Below are positions 57,717-64,000 of a DNA stretch of 64,000 bases, piece by piece (the first letter of the stretch is position 1; every line of letters starts with the position of its first letter). The DNA is from Phycisphaerales bacterium (GTDB lineage Bacteria; Planctomycetota; Phycisphaerae; Phycisphaerales; JAGLTS01), in assembly GCA_023135165.1 (NCBI GenBank), contig JAGLTS010000025.1, positions 1 through 64,000 on the forward strand. The letters are read 5' to 3'. A program made the translations under genes and the position numbers. The notes under the pieces were generated by a model. The model searched no databases. It was not told the DNA's origin and saw only the letters and a list, made by a program, of their open reading frames with translations.

Positions 57717-60116
57717 GTGGCTGGACCGCCGTCACAATCGAAGCAGGATTCGCCGTCGTTGACGCGGCCTGAGGTGTCTGTAGCGGCACATGGCACAACT
57801 GACCATGTGACTGAGCGTGACACGCTTGGGTTCAAGCCGTACGTCGAGGCGGTCACTGACTTTCTTTCGGATCAGGATACCAAGGCACCACTCACGCTGT
57901 CGGTCGAGGGCGGATGGGGCAGCGGCAAGTCCTCGTTCATGAAACAGATGCAGCGAAGGCTTGAGAAGGACAAGAAGCGAGTCCTTTGGTTCAACGCGTG
58001 GCGGCACGAGAAGGCGGATGAGATGTGGGCCGCCTTCGCGCTTGCGTTCGTTGAACAACTGGCACAACGCATGTCCTGGCACGAGAGACCTCGCGCGTTC
58101 CTGAAGCTTCTCAGGCTTCGCTGGGGCGTCAGTCCCGGTTTCTGGACGCTGGCCGTTATTGGGCTTCCCGTCCTCGTCGTCACGCTGATCGTCGTCTTGT
58201 GGTTCATCACTTGGATCGCCGGCGTGAGCGTAACCGCTGTGGCTGTAGCTGCGATCATGATCATCCGCTATGCCCAGATGACAGTCGCCAATCCCGTACT
58301 GGCCACTTTGCGAAAGCACATGCGCGGTGTCAACTACGTGGATCGCGTCGCATTCATCGAGCGATTCCACAAGGACTTCGGGCGGATCGTCGAGGCCTAC
58401 ACGAGGGGCGAGAAGACGTTCGTCTTCATTGACGATCTGGATCGTTGCGAGGTGCCCAAGGCAGCTGACCTGATGCAGGCACTGAACCTGCTGATCGACG
58501 ATGATAACCACTTGGTCTTCGTGCTCGGGCTGGACCGCGAGAGGGTGGCTGCAGGACTTGCCGTCAAGTTCGAGCCGTTACTCCCGTACGTGGGCACAGC
58601 AGACGAGGGCGCAGGCTCTCGCAGGGCGCGTATCGAGTTCGGTTACGAGTTCATCGAGAAGTTCATTCAACTGCCGTTCCAGGTGCCGCAGGCCGATGTT
58701 GGAGACAAGCTCGACGAATTCCTCGACGGGCTAGTACCGGCGAAGGAAGCCGCTCACGAGACGAAAGCCCGAGGATGGCACCGGAAGTGGCTCATGCGAC
58801 TGTACCGGCTGGTACCGCGCCGCACGACAGGGCGCGCGTCCTCTGGTCTGTCGAAAGATCTGCCGGAGGATCTGGTGATCGATGCCGAGCAGCGCGCTGC
58901 GGACGAGCAGAGGAGACGGCTACAGATCTACATCGGGCCCGACTCAGACCATATCCGCGCGATTGTGAAGATGGTCGCGCCAGCACTGGGCGGTAATCCG
59001 CGACGAATCAAGCAGTTTGTCAACACATTTCGTCTGCGGGTCCACATTGCCGACCGCACGGGCCTGCTTGATTTGGACGGTTCGGCGGGGTCGCCTGCCG
59101 TGAGCATGGAGCAACTCGGCAAGTTCGTTGCGATCGGCCTGCGTTGGCCGCTCCTGCTGTCTGACCTATCGAAAGATCGGGGACTGCTGTCGACGTTGAG
59201 CAAGAGCGCGGACTCCGGAGTCGATCCTGACGACAAGCGGGCTGCTTGCTGGCTTAAGGATACTGCACTGCGCGATCTTCTTGCCTACAGACCCGACCCG
59301 GCCGACGAAAGCGTGGATGGGATCTACAGCCTCGTCGATGTGGATGTCGGGCGGTTGCTGCGTGCAGCGCCAGCGGTCAACCCACGTCCTGAGCGTCTCC
59401 CCACGGAGGAGTTCGAAGCGAGCGATGAGCTGACAGGTGCGGGTACGCCGGCTCCCGAGACGAAGGAGGAGGCTGGCGAGGCTCAGAAGGAAACGGACGA
59501 CGCTACGGCTACCACGAGTGGGGTCGTGTCAGAGCGAGACGGCTTGTTGCTGAGCGTGACAGCCAGCGGGCAAATGACATATCAAGGGGATCTCGAATCG
59601 GGACAGTTGACGCTGGAGGGAATCGACGGCAGGAAGTTCGACCTTCGGGGGATTGTCGGGGAGCAAGATTCCGTCTTTGAAGCGAGCGGCTCGCAGTTGG
59701 TCTGCGCGGCGAGCCTGACATCATTCGAGCGGTCGGAGGATCCCACCGGGATGGGATCAGTGGCGATCTTCGCAAGTTCGGGTGGCCGCGATCTCGTTCT
59801 TCGTAATGCTCTTGGTGTTGGATTGGATGGCTCGCTCGAGAGCCTCGTTGTGGAGGATCTGACGGGTCGAGAAGAACGGCCAGGGTTCATGGGCCGCGGG
59901 ACGATCACTGACATCCGAATCGACGATGGGCATTACTTCGGCGTCCCCGCCTCGCAGGTTTCCGCACGAGCGACGATCACCTTCTTCGTGCATGAAATCC
60001 CCGGCGTGAATCTTGAGACATACTTAGCGCACAGCGGCTTGGGAAGTCAGGCGATCGAGGTCGAGGAGTTCACGATTTCGCTGCCCACCAGTCCCTCGAT
60101 GGATGCAGTGAGTTGA
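57717..60116 (+). CDS. KAP family P-loop NTPase with membrane segments and a novel C-terminal domain
   Basis: The 799-residue KAP NTPase has Walker A with K71 in SVEGGWGSGKSSFMKQM, the characteristic WFNAWRHEKADEMWAAFALA, and Walker B with D239 in FVFIDDLDRCEVPKAADLMQ, plus IKQFVNTFRLR later. Two hydrophobic segments (about 142-185) are inserted within the P-loop domain, as KAP members often have, so it is membrane-associated. Residues about 565-605 form an acidic linker, and the last 190 are a beta-rich domain of no known family. KAP proteins are found in defence and in membrane-signalling contexts. No defence neighbours are seen. Start is GTG 57717. Confidence 0.82.
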   Translation: MAGPPSQSKQDSPSLTRPEVSVAAHGTTDHVTERDTLGFKPYVEAVTDFLSDQDTKAPLTLSVEGGWGSGKSSFMKQMQRRLEKDKKRVLWFNAWRHEKADEMWAAFALAFVEQLAQRMSWHERPRAFLKLLRLRWGVSPGFWTLAVIGLPVLVVTLIVVLWFITWIAGVSVTAVAVAAIMIIRYAQMTVANPVLATLRKHMRGVNYVDRVAFIERFHKDFGRIVEAYTRGEKTFVFIDDLDRCEVPKAADLMQALNLLIDDDNHLVFVLGLDRERVAAGLAVKFEPLLPYVGTADEGAGSRRARIEFGYEFIEKFIQLPFQVPQADVGDKLDEFLDGLVPAKEAAHETKARGWHRKWLMRLYRLVPRRTTGRASSGLSKDLPEDLVIDAEQRAADEQRRRLQIYIGPDSDHIRAIVKMVAPALGGNPRRIKQFVNTFRLRVHIADRTGLLDLDGSAGSPAVSMEQLGKFVAIGLRWPLLLSDLSKDRGLLSTLSKSADSGVDPDDKRAACWLKDTALRDLLAYRPDPADESVDGIYSLVDVDVGRLLRAAPAVNPRPERLPTEEFEASDELTGAGTPAPETKEEAGEAQKETDDATATTSGVVSERDGLLLSVTASGQMTYQGDLESGQLTLEGIDGRKFDLRGIVGEQDSVFEASGSQLVCAASLTSFERSEDPTGMGSVAIFASSGGRDLVLRNALGVGLDGSLESLVVEDLTGREERPGFMGRGTITDIRIDDGHYFGVPASQVSARATITFFVHEIPGVNLETYLAHSGLGSQAIEVEEFTISLPTSPSMDAVS

Positions 60117-60202
60117 GCGCAGCGAGGCCTTGCCTGTAGTCTGTGCAGCAGCGCCGGGGCGCTTCGTAGGAATATGCGGCGTGCCGGTGAGGGCGTGCTG
60201 TC

Positions 60203-61012
60203 TCAGTCATCGAGCGGGAGCAACTCGATGCTGCGGAACTCGCATGGATGACTCTCAGCTTGGAGCGAGATCGTGCCCCTGTCCAGGAGCATCTCGCCGC
60301 CGCGCCGCTCGATCCACGCTTTGGCATCCGCATCGCTTGGGTCAAGTTGCGGCTGCGCATACTCCATCACGAGTTCGCCGTTGATGCGATGGCGGATGAT
60401 GTCACTGCCATGCACTTCGATTTCGAGCGCGACCCATTCGTCGCCGTGGATCGTCGGTGATGTGCTGTCGATGCAGTGGCGCGCGATCAGTTCGCCGTTC
60501 ATGACGATGTGCGTGCCGGGCGTACAGACGTTGCCGGTCGCTCGCTCGTGCGTGCCGTCGCCGCCGAGCAACTGAACTTCGACGGAGACGGGGAAGGCCT
60601 GGTCCTTGCTCATGGTGTGCGCGGGCTGGCCGTGGATCATGACGCCGTTGTTGCGATAGGCCCAGCCGGGCGCGCCGGGGATCTGCTCGCCGACGAACCG
60701 GTACTCCAGGCGAAGGATGTAGTGGGCATACTCGTGCTCATAGAACAGATGCCCGAACTTGCCGTCGAACTGCGCATAGTCGTCATAGACGATTTTGAGC
60801 ACGTCATCCTCGACGCGGAACGTGTTGTTATAGTTTTCGCCCAACTCACAGCCGACGAACTTGGGCGTCCAGCCGGTCAGATCTTCGCCGTTGAAAAGCG
60901 AGATCCAGCCGTCGCCGCGAGCATTTCCAGGCCCGGCCTGACACGCACACATGAGCAGCGAGACGGTCAGGAAGAGCAGTACGGTCGGCGAGCGCTTTGC
61001 GATTCCGGTCAT
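60203..61012 (-). CDS. DUF1080 (3-keto-disaccharide hydrolase-like) lipoprotein
   Basis: A 269-residue lipoprotein (VSLLMCAC, Cys about residue 24) with the DUF1080 LamG-like fold: DGWISLFNGEDLTGWTPKFV at the start, PGWAYRNNGVMIHGQ, EVQLLGGDGTHERATGN, and a close GTISLQAESHPCEFRSIELL with the conserved acidic, basic and Gln positions. Members are very numerous in planctomycetes, and several are 3-keto-glycoside hydrolases. The longer frame to 61426 is a shadow of bamA. The gene follows bamA by 28 bp on the same strand. Confidence 0.88.
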   Translation of the reverse strand: MTGIAKRSPTVLLFLTVSLLMCACQAGPGNARGDGWISLFNGEDLTGWTPKFVGCELGENYNNTFRVEDDVLKIVYDDYAQFDGKFGHLFYEHEYAHYILRLEYRFVGEQIPGAPGWAYRNNGVMIHGQPAHTMSKDQAFPVSVEVQLLGGDGTHERATGNVCTPGTHIVMNGELIARHCIDSTSPTIHGDEWVALEIEVHGSDIIRHRINGELVMEYAQPQLDPSDADAKAWIERRGGEMLLDRGTISLQAESHPCEFRSIELLPLDD

Positions 61013-61040
61013 GGCTTGGTGCTCCAGTCGTAGGAAGCCA

Positions 61041-63464
61041 TCAGAACGGGATGTCGATGTCGAAGCTGAAGAGGCGCGTGTCGTCGCCCTCCTCAGCCAT
61101 GACGGGGAAGGCGAAGTCGAAGGCGAGCGGCACCGGGCTGAGCGCCGCCACTTTGACACGGAAGCCAAAGCCCGCAGCGACACGATAGGCATCGAAGCCG
61201 ATCTCGTTGCTGACCGTGCCCGTGTCGAGGAAGACGACGCCATAGAAGATGTCGCTGATGAGGGGATAGCGCAGCTCGGGGCTGAACTTGAACAGGAATC
61301 GTCCGCCGACGGTATCGCTGCTGAGTTTGCCGTTGGGCCGAACGCCGATGGGCGCGGCGCCGTGGTAGTCAAACCCACGGAGCGATCGTCCACCGAGGTA
61401 GAATCGCTCGAAAAGCGGCGCTTCATCCTCCTCCACGATCAGTCCGATGCGTGTCTCGAACGACAGGACGGTCCTTCGGCCGAGGATGTCCTCGAGCACC
61501 GGCAGGAAGATCCAGTGCTCAGCTTCGAGTCGTGTGAAATCGTAGTCACCGCCCAGCACACCGAAACGGTCGGCTGCGAGCTTGATCCGCATGCCCTTGC
61601 TGGGGAACGTCGGCACGTCATAGCTTGATCGGATCAACCGCATCCCGATGCTCGATATGTCGTTGGTTCCTTCGACATCGAACAGATCCACGGGGGCGCT
61701 GGAGTCGATGTCGCTGATGTTCACGGTCTGGACTCGCGCGGTGACGGACGCATTCCAGCGATCGCCGATGGATCGACCAAACGTGATCGCCCCGCCGAGG
61801 CGTCGCTCATCGTACGAACTGTAGTAGCGCGATCGCAGGAACAACTCGGTGCGCAACAGGTACTCCGAGTCAAAGAGCCGGGGATCGGTGAGCGAGATGC
61901 TGTAGTTCTGTGTTTCCTGACCCGGTGCGAGCGAGATGGCGAACGTCTGCCCGCCGCCGCGAAACGCTCGCCCGGCAAGAAGCTCCTCGAACGAATCGGG
62001 GAAGTCAAAGAGATCGAAATTGCGCTGCGTGACGCCGACCTGGCCGAAGAGGCCCGAGTCGGTGCTGACGGCGACGCCGAAGTTGAAGGATGCGGTGTTG
62101 GTCTCTTCAACTTCGATGAGCACATCGCGGTAGAGCGGGTCGAGCGGATCGGGATCGAGGATCGTCCCTTTCACGCTTCCGCGATCAAAGATGTTGAGCC
62201 GTTCAAGCCTCCGCACGGAACGATCCAGCTCGACGCGGCTGAGTGGTCGGCCCGGGCGCAGCGACACCTCTCGCAGGATGACGGACTGGCGCGTGAGCGA
62301 GTTGCCCTTCACGACGACGAGTCCGGTGCGGTACCGGTTGCCCTCCGACGGGATGAGGCGGCCGCCCTCGACATGGCTGATCGTCACGACCACATCGGCG
62401 ACAGGCTCGTGCGGATCGAGCAGCACATCGTGCCGAACGCGACAATTCGTGTAGCCGAGATCGTTGTATGCGCGCCGGATTGCCTCGACCGATCTCCGCA
62501 AGCGGCGATCCATCAGCGCATCGCCCAGCTGGATGAGCATGTGGGCTTTGAGCTGAGCGGCGTCGATTCGCGTGTTGCCCTCGAAGCGAACCGAGCGGAG
62601 CGTGAACTGCGGTCCCTCATCGATGAGGAATGTGATGATCGCCTCGCGGCCGTTCGAGCTGAGGCGAAGGTCGGACCCGACGCGCGCCTGCAGGTAGCCC
62701 CGCGAGAGGTAGTAGTCCATGAGGCTGATGACATCACGGCTGATCCGGTCGGTGTCGATTTCTCCCTTCTCGAAGAAGAGCATGGCGGTCTCGGACTCGA
62801 TCTCACCGTTGAGGATCTTGTCCGCGAAATGCTCGTTGCCCTCGAAGCGGATGCTCGTGAGCTTGACTCGCGTTCCTTCGCGGATGCGGATGTAGAGGAT
62901 TCCCGAGTCGGCGAGTTCCGCCTTGTCGTAGTCGGCGCGGACGAGGTAGTACCCCTCCTCGCGATACGCCTCCTCGATCGTGCGGAGCCCTCGACCGATC
63001 GCATCCTCATCCGCGGGATCACCGGGGCGCAGACGGGTCTTGGCGATGACATGCGGATCACTCAGGACGGTGTTTCCCACGACCTGGATGTCGGCGATCA
63101 TCGGCTGTTCGCGGAAGGTGTATGCGATCTGGACGGAGCCGTCGCCGTAGAGAACGATCTCGGCGCTGATGTACGCGAATTGCCCAAGTCGTGTGAGGCT
63201 CTGGACATCGCGCCTGACGAGCCTGGGATCGTACGGGGCTCCCTCGACGGCACGCAGGTTGTTGCGGACATACTGCTCGCTCACGCGCTCCAACCCGATC
63301 AGGACGATGTCGCGGATCGGCGCTCCGGCCAGATCGTCGGAGTCGATGAGCGCTCGATGCTCCTGGCCGTAGGCGGATACGGCTGGAACGAGCAGCATGA
63401 TGAGCCACGTCAGGGAACGCAGCAGACGTGGCGCCCGCTGACAGGTGTGATGTTGGTTCATCAT
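61041..63464 (-). CDS. bamA: Outer-membrane assembly factor BamA/Omp85
   Basis: The protein has a signal peptide (LLRSLTWLIMLLVPAVSAYG), five POTRA-like repeats over about residues 40-440 (for example RDIVLIGLERVSEQYVRNNL, IADIQVVGNTVLSDPHVIAK, LTSIRFEGNEHFADKIL, LRSVRFEGNTRIDAAQLKAH), and a C-terminal 16-strand beta-barrel ending FDFAFPVMAEEGDDTRLFSF with a terminal aromatic (DIDIPF). The loop-6 RGF motif is present in YLGGRSLRGFDYHG. BamA folds and inserts outer-membrane proteins. Several ATGs are possible (63521, 63491, 63464, 63461); 63464 gives the shortest sensible signal sequence. A DUF1080 lipoprotein gene follows. Confidence 0.93.
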   Translation of the reverse strand: MMNQHHTCQRAPRLLRSLTWLIMLLVPAVSAYGQEHRALIDSDDLAGAPIRDIVLIGLERVSEQYVRNNLRAVEGAPYDPRLVRRDVQSLTRLGQFAYISAEIVLYGDGSVQIAYTFREQPMIADIQVVGNTVLSDPHVIAKTRLRPGDPADEDAIGRGLRTIEEAYREEGYYLVRADYDKAELADSGILYIRIREGTRVKLTSIRFEGNEHFADKILNGEIESETAMLFFEKGEIDTDRISRDVISLMDYYLSRGYLQARVGSDLRLSSNGREAIITFLIDEGPQFTLRSVRFEGNTRIDAAQLKAHMLIQLGDALMDRRLRRSVEAIRRAYNDLGYTNCRVRHDVLLDPHEPVADVVVTISHVEGGRLIPSEGNRYRTGLVVVKGNSLTRQSVILREVSLRPGRPLSRVELDRSVRRLERLNIFDRGSVKGTILDPDPLDPLYRDVLIEVEETNTASFNFGVAVSTDSGLFGQVGVTQRNFDLFDFPDSFEELLAGRAFRGGGQTFAISLAPGQETQNYSISLTDPRLFDSEYLLRTELFLRSRYYSSYDERRLGGAITFGRSIGDRWNASVTARVQTVNISDIDSSAPVDLFDVEGTNDISSIGMRLIRSSYDVPTFPSKGMRIKLAADRFGVLGGDYDFTRLEAEHWIFLPVLEDILGRRTVLSFETRIGLIVEEDEAPLFERFYLGGRSLRGFDYHGAAPIGVRPNGKLSSDTVGGRFLFKFSPELRYPLISDIFYGVVFLDTGTVSNEIGFDAYRVAAGFGFRVKVAALSPVPLAFDFAFPVMAEEGDDTRLFSFDIDIPF

Positions 63465-63598
63465 GAGTCGTCGGCCGTGTTGCGTCAGCATCGGAAGATA
63501 GCCCACCGGTCGCCGCGTCACAACTCACGGGTGGGGAACCCGCCCTTGGCGGCCTGGGCGTGCGATGGTTCGCTTCGAGCCGCTGTGCGCGACGGTCA

Positions 63599-64000
63599 TC
63601 ACGGCTGTGCGTGACAATCACCGGTTCCAGCCGGCCCATTCCACGGGCGGAACCACGCGCCGTCGGGATTGTGTGCGGCGGCTGCCCCGTGCTCGACGTA
63701 GTGCCGCCAGACATGTGAGAGATACTCTCGCTCCTTGTCGGTCGTCTCTCGAACGACTCGACCGGGGATGCCCATGACCATCGAATCGTCGGGGATGACC
63801 ATGTTGGGTGGGACGACGGCCCCCGCGGCGATGATGCAGCGTTTGCCGATCCGCACGCCGTTGAGCACCGTCGCATGAATCCCGATCAGCGAGCCGTCGC
63901 CCACCTCCCGGCCATGCACGACCGCGCCGTGGCCGATGCTCACGCGCTTGCCGATCACATTCGGCTCATCGGTGTCAGCATGAATCATGACGTGATCCTG
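63599..64000 (-). CDS. Gamma carbonic anhydrase-like hexapeptide-repeat protein (cut by window end)
   Basis: The minus-strand frame is open to the window edge and continues upstream as QDHVMIHADT, so the N terminus lies outside. Left-handed beta-helix hexapeptide repeats are clear (VSIGHGAVVHGREVGDGSLI, GIHATVLNGVRIGKRCIIAA, GAVVPPNMVIPDDSMVMGIP). The His set in HADT and IGHGAVVHG corresponds to the metal-binding positions of gamma-class carbonic anhydrases and YrdA-type proteins. The C-terminal tail (KEREYLSHVWRHYVEHG) is typical of the YrdA group. Enzymatic activity is not certain in this group. Confidence 0.85.
   Translation of the reverse strand, partial: QDHVMIHADTDEPNVIGKRVSIGHGAVVHGREVGDGSLIGIHATVLNGVRIGKRCIIAAGAVVPPNMVIPDDSMVMGIPGRVVRETTDKEREYLSHVWRHYVEHGAAAAHNPDGAWFRPWNGPAGTGDCHAQP

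Noticed and set aside
57717-60116. Reading the KAP NTPase as part of an antiphage island
   Set aside because: Neighbours are a transporter, a DUF1080 lipoprotein and bamA; there is no restriction, toxin or other defence gene.
60203-61426. A 407-residue frame covering the DUF1080 gene
   Set aside because: The first 138 residues are antisense-strand shadow composition from bamA; the lipoprotein signal at 61012 marks the real start.
1-64000. CRISPR arrays, rRNA genes, replication origin
   Set aside because: No regular short direct repeats with spacers, no rRNA sequence and no DnaA-box cluster were seen.

Overview
The window is high-GC bacterial DNA, most likely from a planctomycete and probably a member of the Phycisphaerae. 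That is an inference from the gene set: C-terminal dockerin-like Ca-binding repeats on secreted proteins, two pseudopilin-like proteins with an H...DG C-terminal signature, a VIT/VWA protein, type II secretion pseudopilin genes, a divergent xylose isomerase, and planctomycete-type integrase remnants. No marker gene was compared against a database.

Layout. Positions 1-7238 hold the 3' end of a type II secretion operon (gspE end, gspF, five pseudopilin genes G-K, then C-, L- and M-like genes and a TPR lipoprotein). typA follows, then an ECF sigma cassette (sigma factor, membrane-anchored dockerin protein, secreted protein, VIT/VWA protein). xylA-like and xylB come next (13.9-16.6 kb), with mobile-element debris on both sides.

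The centre is a genomic island of about 22.5 kb (17540-40118). The intact tRNA-Thr(CGT) gene lies at 40075-40147. A 66-bp direct repeat that includes the last 44 nt of this tRNA lies at 17540-17605, in the same orientation. This is the pattern left by integration into a tRNA 3' end. No integrase gene remains. Inside is one plus-strand run of 15 closely packed or overlapping genes (18029-37905): a sodium:solute symporter, two DegT-type aminotransferase-like proteins, two large lipoproteins with heparinase II/III architecture, four amidohydrolase-fold proteins (two with complete metal ligands, two with none), a GATase-like protein, a TIM-barrel epimerase, a FucI-like sugar isomerase, a lipoprotein nitrilase, an SDR-like protein and a DapA-like aldolase. 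A decayed IS1380-type element splits the run into two halves of similar content. Island genes use ATA and AGA/AGG codons far more than the backbone. The likely role is uptake and breakdown of an acidic or amino-sugar-containing polysaccharide. The substrate is unknown, and this is the best candidate here for an undescribed system.

From 40 kb on, the DNA looks like ordinary chromosome: tatA, chorismate mutase-prephenate dehydratase, two related membrane proteins, pgsA and pgpA, a glycosyltransferase-methyltransferase fusion, two pseudopilin-like paralogues around an FG-GAP/dockerin protein and a PhoB/PhoR-like pair, a cysteine-cluster protein, a histone-deacetylase-like protein with an unknown partner, an AGCS symporter with a large insertion, a KAP P-loop NTPase, a DUF1080 lipoprotein, bamA, and the start of a gamma-carbonic-anhydrase-like gene running off the end.

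A decayed integrase family has left five 5'-end fragments (7.3, 9.5, 16.8, 17.7 and 38.0 kb). This suggests repeated insertion and decay around typA, the sigma cassette, the xyl genes and both island ends.
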